From: JAJEFO01 sp022819605
Lineage (GTDB): Bacteria; Pseudomonadota; Alphaproteobacteria; Rhodobacterales; Rhodobacteraceae
Reading direction: 5' to 3'
Length of the DNA stretch: 64,000 nt
Assembly: GCA_965221545.1 (NCBI GenBank)
Contig: OZ244901.1
Coordinates: forward strand, 3,224,001 to 3,288,000
Shown: one piece after another, positions 16,841 to 25,964 of the stretch
Layout: each line of letters starts with the position of its first letter
How positions within the stretch are numbered: position 1 is the stretch's first letter
Made by a program: the position numbers and the translations under genes
Notes under the pieces: generated by a model
The model's database searches: none
What the model saw: the letters and a program-made list of their open reading frames with translations, nothing else
Told to the model about the DNA's origin: nothing

Positions 16841-18061
16841 CTACGACGCCCGCTTGGGCGTGAGGCACATCAGGCCGAAGCAAAGCAGGGTCAGCATGAA
16901 TGCCAGGAGGAACGGCGCGCCGGGCAGGTAGAACAGCGAACCGTCCTTGACGAATTCACGGAAGATCAAGGTCATGATCAGCGGAGATATGATCATCGCC
17001 AGGGAAACGACGCCGGTAAGCACGCCCTGCAACTCCCCCTGCTGATTGTCCGATGCAGTTCTGGACATGATTCCCTGCAATGCCGGAAGGGCAACTGCGC
17101 CAAGCGAGCCGAGGGGAATGAGGACAAAGACCTGCCAGGTTTCGGTGATGAATCCGTACCCGAAGAATCCGATCATTTCGAACCCCAACCCGAACAAGAC
17201 GGTCTGCCGCTCGCTCATGTACTTGAGGACCACCCGAATCAACCAGCCCTGAACGAAGGCTATTGCCACGCCGTAGGCCGCCAGGGTGACTCCGATCATC
17301 CATGGCTCCCAGCCAAAGCGCTCCAGCGTATAGAAGGACCAGATTGCCGGATAGACGGTGAACGCGACCTGAAAGAAGAACATGATTGCCAGGAGGAGCT
17401 TCAGACCGGGCAGCCGGCCAACATGGATGAGGCCGCCAAGCGGATTTGCCCGTTTCCAGTCAAATGGCCGCCTGATTTCGTCGGTCACGGTTTCCGGAAG
17501 GACAAACCAGCCGAACACCATGTTGCCTAGAGAAAATGCTGCGGCCGCATAAAACGGTGCACGGGTCCCAAATTCGGCAAATGCCGCGCCGAACAGCGGT
17601 CCCAGCACAAATCCGATTCCGAATGCGGCACCGATCAGTCCAAAGTTCTGCGCCTTTTCGTCAGGCTCGGATATGTCGGCGATATATGCAGCGACCGTCG
17701 GCTGAGTTGACGCTGTCAGTCCGCCGATGACCCTGCCTACGAACAGCAGCCAGATCGTGTGGGCGACACCCATCACAATGTAGTCTATTCCCATGAAAAA
17801 CAGCGAAATCAGCAGTACCGGTCGCCTGCCGTAGCGGTCGGACAGGTTCCCGATCGTCGGGCCGAACAGCAACTGCATGAACGCAAACACCGATGCGAGA
17901 ATCCCTCCCCAAACCGCCGCGGAACCGAGAGTGCCGCCTCCGACCTCCAGTATGAGATCTGGCATGACAGGAATGATGATGCCGATGCCGATTGCATCTA
18001 TGGCGACCGTTGCCAGCACGAAGAACAGCGGCAACTTGCCACCCTGGAACCGATTGGTCAT
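16841..18061 (-). CDS. TCR/Tet-type MFS efflux transporter
   Basis: A 406-residue 12-TM drug:H+ antiporter of the TetA-like (TCR/Tet) subfamily. Visible are motif D1 (AIDAIGIGIIIPVMPDLI), the loop 2-3 motif A (GNLSDRYGRRPVLLISL) and TM5 motif C (GLIGAAFGIGFVLGPLFGA), the antiporter signature. It probably exports a hydrophobic or chelated compound; resistance is possible but not shown, as many chromosomal homologues have no known substrate. No TetR-type repressor is adjacent. The ATG at 18061 lacks a strong ribosome binding site. Confidence 0.88.
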   Translation of the reverse strand: MTNRFQGGKLPLFFVLATVAIDAIGIGIIIPVMPDLILEVGGGTLGSAAVWGGILASVFAFMQLLFGPTIGNLSDRYGRRPVLLISLFFMGIDYIVMGVAHTIWLLFVGRVIGGLTASTQPTVAAYIADISEPDEKAQNFGLIGAAFGIGFVLGPLFGAAFAEFGTRAPFYAAAAFSLGNMVFGWFVLPETVTDEIRRPFDWKRANPLGGLIHVGRLPGLKLLLAIMFFFQVAFTVYPAIWSFYTLERFGWEPWMIGVTLAAYGVAIAFVQGWLIRVVLKYMSERQTVLFGLGFEMIGFFGYGFITETWQVFVLIPLGSLGAVALPALQGIMSRTASDNQQGELQGVLTGVVSLAMIISPLIMTLIFREFVKDGSLFYLPGAPFLLAFMLTLLCFGLMCLTPKRAS

Positions 18062-18124
18062 TGGGCGTCCAGTACGAAGATCACCGACATGCCCCGTGCA
18101 GGAAGACCATTCGGCAAGTCCGGC

Positions 18125-18505
18125 TCAGTGGATTCCCGGCTCGTCCTGCATCTCCAGACGCAGGCGGTCACCGGATTGCTCATGACTTCGGGCGAATTCT
18201 TCGTTGAATTCGACTCCGAGCCTGCAGCCGTTGGGCGAGCTTGCACACCCTTCACCGATTTCAATCGTGTGGCCGATCAATTCGACATGAACGGCCCCTC
18301 CTTCCCTGGAGGTATCCGAGGTCAGCAGGTCGGGAGTGGATGCCGCCAACTTGAAATTCGCAGCTCCCTCCTTCGGTCCGCCCAGTCGCCCTCTGCAGGA
18401 TCTCTGCTCCGCCAGAACGCTGCTATGGTGTAGAGGCACCGCCTTGATGACCAACAATTGCCCGAACTCCCTGCAAGCTGCTGCGTTCACACCAATTCCC
18501 AACAT
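18125..18505 (-). CDS. Hypothetical protein, unrecognised (doubtful)
   Basis: A 126-residue open frame just upstream of the Tet-like MFS gene on the same strand. I do not recognise it. The C-terminal half has the look of a folded domain (GAVHVELIGHTIEIGEG, then CRLGVEFNEEFARS), vaguely like the end of a PilZ domain, while the N-terminal half is low in character. It has no good ribosome binding site. It could be a decayed gene or a chance frame. Confidence 0.3.
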   Translation of the reverse strand: MLGIGVNAAACREFGQLLVIKAVPLHHSSVLAEQRSCRGRLGGPKEGAANFKLAASTPDLLTSDTSREGGAVHVELIGHTIEIGEGCASSPNGCRLGVEFNEEFARSHEQSGDRLRLEMQDEPGIH

Positions 18506-18774
18506 TGACACACCCGAGGGCGGCAGTGGATGTCAGTCTTTCCAGATATTTGAGCATTACAACATCAAATTTGCGGCACGCTCGAAAATGATGAATCCTG
18601 CGCAATCCAGAAAGGCTCGCCCTCGTTCCATCCCAGTCGCCAGCGAACCCGAACCTGTGTCATCAGGATGAATTCCCAGAGACTTGCAAAACCGCTGATC
18701 GGACATTTCCAGCATCGTGCATTCGCCAAAGTTCTTTCAAACAACGATCTTTCGTGCGGCGTGACATTGCCTGG

Positions 18775-19035
18775 GCCTGGCCTCGACTCCCGCCCGGCCC
18801 GATGCAAAAGTCCAGGCGTGTTCAGGGCAATCCGCGCGGCCAGCGCGCACGTGTCCTTCCCGCAGCCGTGCAGTCCTGACCTGGACCCAATTGAGCAGGC
18901 GTACGCCAAGACCAAGCAGGCTTCGGAGCGCCGCCGCCGGGTTGCGGGCGGCGTTCTGGCGCGCTGCCGGCAAGGTCCTCGGCAAGGTATGAACCGCAGG
19001 AATGCGCGAACTACCTAAGGACTGCTGGACAATTC
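18775..19035 (+). mobile_element. IS630-family transposase remnant (C-terminal part, frameshifted)
   Basis: The frame reads KSPGVFRAIRAASAHVSFPQ then CSPDLDPIEQAYAKTKQ, which corresponds to the IS630 DDE core with the motif SPDLNPIE carrying the catalytic glutamate. After about 18920 the match continues in another frame (LRSAAAGLRAAFWRAAGKVL) and then in a third (PQECANYLRTAG), the usual C-terminus of these transposases. At least two frameshifts and loss of the N-terminal two thirds show that it is dead. No clear terminal inverted repeats were found. It lies between the Tet-like MFS gene and the dctM end. Confidence 0.8.
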
Positions 19036-19102
19036 CTCCAACCGAACCGGACACGTTCTAGCGATGAGGGTGGCCATGTCCACACATACAAGTCGCCGTT
19101 GG

Positions 19103-20404
19103 TCACCTCATCTGTCCCGGCAGGAACAGGGCGATCTCCGGGAATGCGACAAGCAGTGCAAGGCAGACCGCCATTGCGAACCAGAACGGCAGGACACCTC
19201 GAAAGATCGTGCTCATGGGAACGCCTGCAGCAACGCCTTTGACGACAAAGACGTTGATGCCGACGGGCGGCGTGATCAGTCCCATCTCGATCACGACTAC
19301 GCAGATCACCCCGAACCAGATCGGGTCAAACCCGACGCCGGCGATGATCGGGAACACGACCGGCATCGTGACGACGAGCATGGCGAGCCCGTCGAAGAAC
19401 ATGCCAAGAATGATGTAGCCAATCAGGATCAAGGTCAGGGTTCCGTAGGGTCCGAGGCCGAACTCCTGAAGCTGCAACGCGAGGGTCTCGGGAATGTGCG
19501 TGAGTGCCAGGAACGGCCCGAAGACATGCGCTCCGATAATGATCAGGTACAGCATGGCGGTCGTCGTCACCGTCTCAAGCAGGATTTCGGGAACCTCGCG
19601 GAACTTCACGGCACCGGTCCCAAGCGCTAGAATCGAGACAAGAGTTGCTCCCACGCCGGCGGCCTCGACTGGCGTGAAGACACCAAGATATATGCCGCCA
19701 ATGGACGCCAGGATGACCCCGATCAGCGGCAGTGATCTGAGGGACGCCATCAGTTTCTCGACGGCAGTCGTGCTTGGACCAACCGGACCGGCATCGGGAC
19801 GTATCGACGTGACCGTCAAAATGACAGCCACGAAGAGGAGCGAAAGCAGAATGCCGGGCAAGATGCCCGCGATGAAGAGCTTGCCGATGCTCTCTTCGGT
19901 CAGGATCGCGTAAAGCACGAAGCCTGTGGATGGCGGGATCAGTATGCCAAGCGTACCGCCTGCTGCGACTGAACCCGTCGCAAGGCCGTCGGCATAGCCG
20001 AACCGCTTCATTTCGGGCAGGGCGACCTTCCCGATGGTCACTGCAGTTGCGACGGATGAACCTGACACGGCGGCAAAGGCGGCGCAGCCCAGAACCGTTG
20101 ATGATGCCAATCCGCCCCGCAACCTGCCAACCCAGGCATATGCCGCTTCGTATAGTCGCTGGGAATAGCCTGCCGCCCCGGCCATGTTGCCCATGAGCAC
20201 AAAGAGCGGAATGATCGAAAGCGAATAGGCCGTAATCGACGTGTAGGTCTCCGACGACATCGTGGCGATCGCCGCCCGCAGGCCGTCGATGACCCAAATC
20301 CCTCCGAAGCCGACAACAAGAAGTGCCATGCCCACCGGCAATCGCGCGACAAGGCAAAAGAACAGCGCGACGATGCCCCAGGCTCCGATCAGGGTTTCAC
20401 TCAT
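19103..20404 (-). CDS. dctM: TRAP transporter large permease subunit (DctM)
   Basis: The 433-residue DctM subunit carries the ion-coupled transport path of a tripartite ATP-independent periplasmic transporter. It has 12 or more hydrophobic segments and the family blocks LPVGMALLVVGFGGIWV, SIIPLFVLMGNMAGAAGYSQ and GGTLGILIPPSTGFVLYAIL, plus FFDGLAMLVVTMPVVFPI. The ATG at 20404 overlaps the end of dctQ; a longer in-frame start at 20497 lies within dctQ. Leftward operon dctP-dctQ-dctM, divergent from the sugar-acid dehydratase gene, suggests uptake of the acid that the dehydratase acts on. Confidence 0.93.
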   Translation of the reverse strand: MSETLIGAWGIVALFFCLVARLPVGMALLVVGFGGIWVIDGLRAAIATMSSETYTSITAYSLSIIPLFVLMGNMAGAAGYSQRLYEAAYAWVGRLRGGLASSTVLGCAAFAAVSGSSVATAVTIGKVALPEMKRFGYADGLATGSVAAGGTLGILIPPSTGFVLYAILTEESIGKLFIAGILPGILLSLLFVAVILTVTSIRPDAGPVGPSTTAVEKLMASLRSLPLIGVILASIGGIYLGVFTPVEAAGVGATLVSILALGTGAVKFREVPEILLETVTTTAMLYLIIIGAHVFGPFLALTHIPETLALQLQEFGLGPYGTLTLILIGYIILGMFFDGLAMLVVTMPVVFPIIAGVGFDPIWFGVICVVVIEMGLITPPVGINVFVVKGVAAGVPMSTIFRGVLPFWFAMAVCLALLVAFPEIALFLPGQMR

Positions 20405-20912
20405 AGTCGGTAACGCCTTGCCGAAACTGTCCGACCAACTGTCCGGCGAGAACCACCGCGAAGAGACCCATGCCAAAGGTAATTGCGCCATACGCAATCC
20501 AGACCGGAATCTCTATCATGTTGGTGACGTCGTCGTACTCGTGGGCATCCAGCATCTTGTCCCAGGACTTCCGGACGAGGAGAAAGAGCACGAAGCATGA
20601 GACGACGCGGGCAAAGACGTCGCCCGCAAACCTGCTCAGCGCCCCGATCCTGTGATCCAGGAAGTCCACGCGGATGTGCCCGTTCTGAAACGTGGTGAGA
20701 GGCATCGCCGCCATGACCACGAGCGACATTCCGATTTCAACCAGTTCCTGGTCGCCGAGAATGGGCTGATTGAGCACGTAACGGGCGAACACTGCGGTGC
20801 TGACCAGGAGCACCAGCCCGAAAAGGACGAGGCCGCCCAAGAGAGCGACCCCGTTGAGAAGGCGCTCGGGAGACCCCCAAACGCCCAGAAAGCTGCCTTG
20901 ACCGTCAGCCAT
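20397..20912 (-). CDS. dctQ: TRAP transporter small permease subunit (DctQ)
   Basis: A 171-residue protein with four predicted transmembrane helices and the conserved DctQ elements: FARYVLNQPILGDQELVEIG, TFQNGHIRVDFL and the C-terminal helix pair. It links the binding protein to DctM. The start at ATG 20912 shares a base with the dctP stop codon (TAATG) and was preferred over 20936. The dctM ATG overlaps its own end, so all three genes appear translationally coupled. Confidence 0.9.
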   Translation of the reverse strand: MADGQGSFLGVWGSPERLLNGVALLGGLVLFGLVLLVSTAVFARYVLNQPILGDQELVEIGMSLVVMAAMPLTTFQNGHIRVDFLDHRIGALSRFAGDVFARVVSCFVLFLLVRKSWDKMLDAHEYDDVTNMIEIPVWIAYGAITFGMGLFAVVLAGQLVGQFRQGVTDYE

Positions 20913-21898
20913 TACTGCCGCAGTGCGGCGGCCCACCCCGAGGCGTCGATCCCCTCGGCATCAAGTTCTGCAATCACCTCGGCGGCAAGGTTGTCGCTCG
21001 CCGCATTGAACTCGGCGGCAGCATCCGCCGAAAGCGTGTGGACTTCGCCGCCCTCGGCGACCCACTTCTTCAGTGACTTTTCAGAGGCGTTTGTCATGGT
21101 GACTCGACCGCCTTCGGACATCTCGGCACCGGTCAACTCGGTCAGCTTGGCCTGGGTATCGGCATCCAGCGCTTCCCAGCTGTCGCGGTTCATGACCAGC
21201 ATGAACACGGAGTTCGTGGCATTCATGCCAGCGGTGATGTGCTTGGTCACTTCGCCGAGCTTGAAGCTCGTCAGCACGGAGGCGTCCACGAGGGTGCCAT
21301 CCACGACGCCGGTGTCCATCGACTGGTAGACCTGCGTGATCGGCATTGAAACGGCGGTCGCTCCCCAAGCTTCAACAAGTCGGCCAGTGTTCTTGGACGG
21401 CACGCGGATCTTCAGGCCAGCCAGATCGGAAAGCGATTCGATCTTCTTTTCGTGCATCAACAGCATGGCATCGCCGGCCGTCCAGAGTCCCAACAGCACG
21501 ACACGGCGGAATTCCTTGTCGAGCATGTCAATGTTGGCCCAAATCGCCTCGGTCTTGTTCACGCCAGGCTTCACGATGCCTGGAACCTCGACCAGCAGCG
21601 TCTGCTTGAACTGTGACGCCGTATAGCCCGGCAGGGCGTACACGATGTCGGCCACGCCGTCGATGACGCGGTCATACTGCTTTACCGGACCTGGACCAAG
21701 CTCGCCGCCCGGATAGACACGTATGGTCGTCGCACCTCCGGTTGCTTCTGCCAGCTTCTCCGCAAGCGGCACGAACATTTCAATGTGCAGATGGTACTTG
21801 GTAGATGAAAAATGGGCGAGCTTGAGTTCCTCGGCATGCGCCATTGCACCGATGGCAAGCGCGGCTAGGCTGCCGAAAATGGGTCTTATGACAGTCAT
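20912..21898 (-). CDS. dctP: TRAP transporter substrate-binding protein (DctP)
   Basis: A 328-residue periplasmic binding protein with a signal peptide ending near AHA-EE (residue 22). It has the DctP fold: a ligand-binding arginine in GLKIRVPSKNTGRLVEAWGA and the motif VDGTLVDASVLTSFKLGEV on the substrate-pocket hinge. Such proteins bind organic acids, sugar acids or sulfonates. Here the divergent dehydratase, RraA and FAH genes point to an aldonic or other sugar acid (inference). ATG 21898 has a strong ribosome binding site (ggaggag). It heads the leftward operon. Confidence 0.93.
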   Translation of the reverse strand: MTVIRPIFGSLAALAIGAMAHAEELKLAHFSSTKYHLHIEMFVPLAEKLAEATGGATTIRVYPGGELGPGPVKQYDRVIDGVADIVYALPGYTASQFKQTLLVEVPGIVKPGVNKTEAIWANIDMLDKEFRRVVLLGLWTAGDAMLLMHEKKIESLSDLAGLKIRVPSKNTGRLVEAWGATAVSMPITQVYQSMDTGVVDGTLVDASVLTSFKLGEVTKHITAGMNATNSVFMLVMNRDSWEALDADTQAKLTELTGAEMSEGGRVTMTNASEKSLKKWVAEGGEVHTLSADAAAEFNAASDNLAAEVIAELDAEGIDASGWAAALRQ

Positions 21899-22173
21899 CG
21901 TCTCCTCCCTTATGATTAATCCCTGTCAAGTGCAGGATTGCGCACGCGGTAGCGACACCGAACGGATCCTGCCTGCACTCCTGTGTGGCGACTCTTGCCG
22001 CTCGCGTCAAGGCAACCGGATTCCATGGGCGCGACCTCATGCACTCGTCGAAGGGTCCTGACCGGAACCCATCATGAGCCAAGTCGGATCACGAATGGAC
22101 AACAGGCCACGACGAAGGCAGGATCGGACCTAGGAATGAACCCAACTGGAAGCGCCAATACGGAGCACATGCC

Positions 22174-23907
22174 TTGGCCGTGAAACAATACGAAGACCTG
22201 CGATCCGCCCGGTGGTTCAGGCCCGACGACCTGAGATCCATGGGCCATCGGAGCCGCGCGATGCAGATGGGCCTGTCCCGTGATGACTGGGAGGGGAAGC
22301 CCGTCATTGCCATCATCAACACGTGGTCCGATCTTTCGCCATGCCACCACCACCTTAGAGATCGCGCGGAATGGGTTCGGCGCGGCATCCTGCAGGCGGG
22401 CGGCATGCCCGCCGAACTGCCGGTGCACGACTTTTCCGAGCAACTTCTCAAGCCCACCTCGATGCTCTATCGCAACATGGGTGCGATGGAGGTGGAGGAA
22501 GCCCTGCGCTCTCATCCGGTCGATGGTGCCGTCCTGATGGGAGGCTGCGACAAGTCCACCCCTGCCCTTGTCATGGGCGCGATCTCGATGGGCCTCCCGT
22601 TCATCTTCATGCCGGCCGGAGCGATGCTGAGGGGCAACCATGCCGGCAAGACGCTGGGCTCGGGCACGGATGTCTGGAAGTACTGGGATGCACGCCGCGC
22701 GGGGACAGTCGACAAGGCGGAATGGGACGGCATCCAAGGCGGCATCGCGCGCAGCTACGGCACGTGCATGACGATGGGCACGGCCTCCACGATGATGTCG
22801 ATCGCGGAAGGGTTTGGCCTCGCGTTGCCGGGCGCATCGTCGATTCCCGCACCCGATGCAGCGCACAAGCGCATGGCCGCGGCATGCGGCCGTCGCGCGG
22901 TCGAAATGGTCTGGGAGGACCTGACCCCCGGAAAGGTCGTGACTGCCGCCGCCGTGCGAAACGCCACCGTCGTGGCCATGGCCACCGGCTGCTCGACAAA
23001 CGCCATAATCCACCTCATTGCCATGGCCCGCCGTGCGGGCATCGACTGGGGACTCGACGACATAGACGCGATAGGCCACGACGTTCCGGTGATCGCGAAT
23101 GTCCGGCCAAGCGGCACCGAGTACCTGATGGAGGACTTCTTCTACGCGGGCGGCCTGCCGGCGCTGATGAAGGAAGTCAGCGCCCACCTCCACCTCACGG
23201 CCATAACTGTCACTGGCAAGTCACTTGGCGAAGGCATCCTGGAGGCGGTGAACTACAACGACGATGTCATTCGGCCCCTGTCGAATCCGGTCTATCATGA
23301 GGGTTCGCTGGCGGTGCTGCGTGGCAATCTCGCGCCCGACGGCGCGGTGATCAAGCCAGCGGCCATGGACCCCAGGTTCCAGACTCACGCCGGCCCGGCA
23401 ATTGTTGCAGACAGCTACGCCGAACTGCGAAAGATCATCGATGACGAGAACTACCCCATGACGCCGAACCACGTGCTCGTCCTCCGCAACGCGGGGCCTC
23501 AAGGCGGACCGGGCATGCCGGAATGGGGCATGATCCCGATGCCCAAGGCCCTGCTCAAGCAGGGATGCCGCGACATGGTGCGGCTTTCGGATGCCCGGAT
23601 GTCGGGCACGTCCTATGGCGCCTGCATCCTTCATGTGGCGCCGGAGGCCTTCATCGGCGGACCCTTGGCACTGATCAGGGACGGGGACGTCATCGAGATG
23701 GACATTCCGAAGCGCACGCTCAACGTGAAGGTACCCGACGCGGAACTCGAACAACGCCGCGCTGAATGGAAGCCGCCCGAGCCGCGCTACGAACGCGGCT
23801 ATGGCTGGATGTTTGCGCGGCACGTCGAGCAGGCAGACAAGGGATGCGATTTCGACTTCCTCCGCACGGATTTCGGAGCTCCCGTCCCGGAACCGGAAAT
23901 CAACTGA
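22174..23907 (+). CDS. IlvD/Edd-family sugar-acid dehydratase (arabinonate/xylonate type)
   Basis: A 577-residue dehydratase that should convert an aldonic acid to a 2-keto-3-deoxy acid. The [2Fe-2S] ligands are Cys57 (NTWSDLSPCHHH), Cys125 (GGCDKSTPA) and Cys198 (YGTCMTMGTASTM), and the Mg-binding lysine region and C-terminal RMSGTSYGACILH block are intact. The pattern is that of L-arabinonate/D-xylonate dehydratases rather than IlvD itself. The reading frame starts with TTG 22174 or GTG 22180; the ATG at 22169 is out of frame. GGAG lies eight bases before the TTG. A broken second copy of this 5' end exists at 15563. It starts the rightward dehydratase-RraA-FAH unit. Confidence 0.9.
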   Translation: MAVKQYEDLRSARWFRPDDLRSMGHRSRAMQMGLSRDDWEGKPVIAIINTWSDLSPCHHHLRDRAEWVRRGILQAGGMPAELPVHDFSEQLLKPTSMLYRNMGAMEVEEALRSHPVDGAVLMGGCDKSTPALVMGAISMGLPFIFMPAGAMLRGNHAGKTLGSGTDVWKYWDARRAGTVDKAEWDGIQGGIARSYGTCMTMGTASTMMSIAEGFGLALPGASSIPAPDAAHKRMAAACGRRAVEMVWEDLTPGKVVTAAAVRNATVVAMATGCSTNAIIHLIAMARRAGIDWGLDDIDAIGHDVPVIANVRPSGTEYLMEDFFYAGGLPALMKEVSAHLHLTAITVTGKSLGEGILEAVNYNDDVIRPLSNPVYHEGSLAVLRGNLAPDGAVIKPAAMDPRFQTHAGPAIVADSYAELRKIIDDENYPMTPNHVLVLRNAGPQGGPGMPEWGMIPMPKALLKQGCRDMVRLSDARMSGTSYGACILHVAPEAFIGGPLALIRDGDVIEMDIPKRTLNVKVPDAELEQRRAEWKPPEPRYERGYGWMFARHVEQADKGCDFDFLRTDFGAPVPEPEIN

Positions 23908-23990
23908 CGCGAGAGCAAGCCCGGATCCATCCCGCGCGAAAGGGACTTTTCGGCCGGGTCATGGGAGGCTGCACAGAACGAGGGGTGCGA

Positions 23991-24707
23991 ATGACGGCTT
24001 CAGACGATGCGATTGAGAGGCTCCGGCACGTGTCGGTGGCGACGCTGGCCACCGCGCTGTTCAAGAGGGGCCTGAGGCGACAGGTCGTTCAGGGCGTCAC
24101 ACCCGTGATCCCAAAGGGCCGCAACATGGTCGGCCCCGCCTTCACGCTGCGCTACATGCCCGCGCGCGAGGACAGGAACCAGCTTTCGGAGTTCCAGAAT
24201 CCAAGGCATCCGCAACGTCACGCGATCGAGACCTGCCCGCCCGGCCACGTCCTTGTCATGGACAGCAGGAATGACACGCGAGCCGCAAGCGCTGGCGATA
24301 TCCTGATCACGAGGCTCATGGTCAGGGGCGGAGAGGGCGTCGTGACTGACGGCGGCTTCAGGGACGCGCATGCCATTGGTGCCCTGGACATTCCCGCCTA
24401 TCACCAGCGCCCTTCGGTACCGACAAATCTCACGCATCACGAGGCGATCGAGATCAATTGCCCGGTTGGCTGCGGCGATGCACCGGTGTTTCCAGGCGAC
24501 ATCGTCGTGGGCGACGATGAAGGCGTGATCGTGATTCCGGCGCATCTTGCCGAAGAGGTGGCAATCGAGGCCCATGAGATGACCGAATACGAGACCTTTG
24601 TGGCGGAACAGGTTCGCGCCGGCGAAACGATCATCGGGCTCTACCCTGCAACCCGCCAGGAGAACATCGAGAAGTACGAAGCATGGCGAGAGGCAAGAAA
24701 GCGGTGA
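23991..24707 (+). CDS. RraA/HMG-aldolase family protein
   Basis: A 238-residue member of the RraA-like fold, which covers RNase E regulators and 4-hydroxy-4-methyl-2-oxoglutarate type aldolases/decarboxylases. Key features are VGPAFTLRYMPARED (divalent-metal loop region), the catalytic-type GGFRDAHAIGALDIPAY and FPGDIVVGDDEGVIVIP. In this neighbourhood an aldolase or lyase acting on a 2-keto-3-deoxy acid or its product is more likely than RNase regulation. ATG 23991 has a purine-rich site (acgagggg) and follows the dehydratase by 83 bases. Its end overlaps the next start by 25 bases. Confidence 0.87.
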   Translation: MTASDDAIERLRHVSVATLATALFKRGLRRQVVQGVTPVIPKGRNMVGPAFTLRYMPAREDRNQLSEFQNPRHPQRHAIETCPPGHVLVMDSRNDTRAASAGDILITRLMVRGGEGVVTDGGFRDAHAIGALDIPAYHQRPSVPTNLTHHEAIEINCPVGCGDAPVFPGDIVVGDDEGVIVIPAHLAEEVAIEAHEMTEYETFVAEQVRAGETIIGLYPATRQENIEKYEAWREARKR

Positions 24708-25846
24708 AATTGCTCTCAGACGAAGAGATGTCCGGCACCTGGGTCGGGCGCGTGTGGCGACCGGGAATTGGCCCGTCTGTCGTGACGCTGCGGAACGGAA
24801 TCCTGGCTGACATCACGTCGCGGAACGCGCCGACCGTCAGGGACGTGCTGGAGATGGACGACCCCGTGGCCCATGTGCGCGGCTCGGAGGCCGAAGTCAC
24901 CGGCTCTCTTGATTCGGTCTGCGGCGCATCGGGAAGGGAAGACAGCCTGTCCTGGCTGGCTCCTTGCGACCTTCAGGCGGTCAAGGCCTGTGGCGTGACC
25001 TTTGCCCGGTCCATGGTTGAGCGCGTGATCGAGGAACAGGCCGCCGGTGATCCGGCCAAGGCGGAGGCGGTACGCAGTCGCGTGCGCAAGATCGTCGGCA
25101 ACACGCTCAACGAGATCGTGGCAGGCTCGGAAAAGGCGGCGCAGGTGAAGCGGGAACTGATCGCGGAGGGCCTCTGGTCGCAATACCTCGAGGTCGGAAT
25201 CGGGCCAGATGCGGAAGTGTTCTCGAAAGCACAGCCCCTGTCATCAGTCGGCACATGCGCTGAAATCGGTCTCCACCCCGTGTCGACTTGGAACAACCCG
25301 GAGCCGGAGATTGTTCTGGCCGTGAATTCGAAGGGAACATGCCACGGCGCAACGCTTGGCAACGACGTCAACTTACGGGATATCGAGGGCCGGTCAGCTC
25401 TCCTGCTGCCGATGGCCAAGGACAACAACGCGAGTTGCGCCATTGGCCCCATGATCCGCCTGTTCGACGAGACCTATTCCATGGATGACGTGCGCAGTGC
25501 CGAGTTGAACCTGCGGGTCGAGGGCGAGGACGGGTTCGTGCTGGAAGGCCGGAGCCTCATGTCTGAAATCAGCCGGGATCCCCTTGATCTCATCGCGCAG
25601 GTCATCGGGCGGCATCATCAGTATCCGGACGGGTTCGTGCTCTTCCTCGGCACCCTGTTCGCGCCCATCGAGGACCGGAACGAACCCGGCCAGGGATTCA
25701 CGCACAAGCTGGGCGACCGGGTCACGATCTCCTCCAAGGGACTTGGCGTATTGCAAAACACGGTGCGGCTCTCGACCGAATGTCCTCCTTGGGACTTCGG
25801 GCTGGCTGATCTCATGCGCAATCTTGCGGCTCGAGACCTCGTCTGA
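24683..25846 (+). CDS. Fumarylacetoacetate hydrolase (FAH) family protein
   Basis: A 387-residue protein with the FAH catalytic domain in its C-terminal half: the acidic metal-binding run WNNPEPEIVLAVNSKG, the block GATLGNDVNLRDIEGRSAL and the lysine/asparagine pair LPMAKDNNASCAIGP. Length and N-terminal half match 2-keto-3-deoxy-acid dehydratases or hydrolases of pentonate pathways (for example 2-dehydro-3-deoxy-arabinonate dehydratase). It is probably the third step after the dehydratase. A semialdehyde dehydrogenase, which such a route would need next, is not in the window. The start overlaps the RraA gene and is coupled to it. Confidence 0.87.
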   Translation: MARGKKAVKLLSDEEMSGTWVGRVWRPGIGPSVVTLRNGILADITSRNAPTVRDVLEMDDPVAHVRGSEAEVTGSLDSVCGASGREDSLSWLAPCDLQAVKACGVTFARSMVERVIEEQAAGDPAKAEAVRSRVRKIVGNTLNEIVAGSEKAAQVKRELIAEGLWSQYLEVGIGPDAEVFSKAQPLSSVGTCAEIGLHPVSTWNNPEPEIVLAVNSKGTCHGATLGNDVNLRDIEGRSALLLPMAKDNNASCAIGPMIRLFDETYSMDDVRSAELNLRVEGEDGFVLEGRSLMSEISRDPLDLIAQVIGRHHQYPDGFVLFLGTLFAPIEDRNEPGQGFTHKLGDRVTISSKGLGVLQNTVRLSTECPPWDFGLADLMRNLAARDLV

Positions 25847-25905
25847 CGGCAGGTCTCGAAGCCGTACGCACGGTTCATCGCATCGAATGCCTCATGGAAC
25901 TCGAT

Positions 25906-25933
25906 GCCCCCGGAAAAGTCGTCCCCCGGGGGC
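25906..25933. other. Hairpin between convergent FAH and soxF genes
   Basis: gcccccgg (25906-25913) pairs perfectly with ccgggggc (25926-25933), loop 12 bases. Located between two convergent stop codons, it may end transcripts from both sides, although neither side has a T tract. Confidence 0.45.
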
Positions 25934-25964
25934 AGTCGATGCGGCATGCAAGACTGGTCTCAGG

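Noticed and set aside
22174..23907. Annotation of the dehydratase as biosynthetic IlvD
   Set aside because: Sequence around the cysteines and the neighbours (TRAP transporter, RraA, FAH) fit sugar-acid dehydratases better, and no branched-chain amino acid genes are near.
23991..24707. Calling the RraA-like protein a regulator of RNase E
   Set aside because: Its gene lies within a catabolic operon and overlaps an FAH gene; aldolase-type members of the same fold are common in such places.
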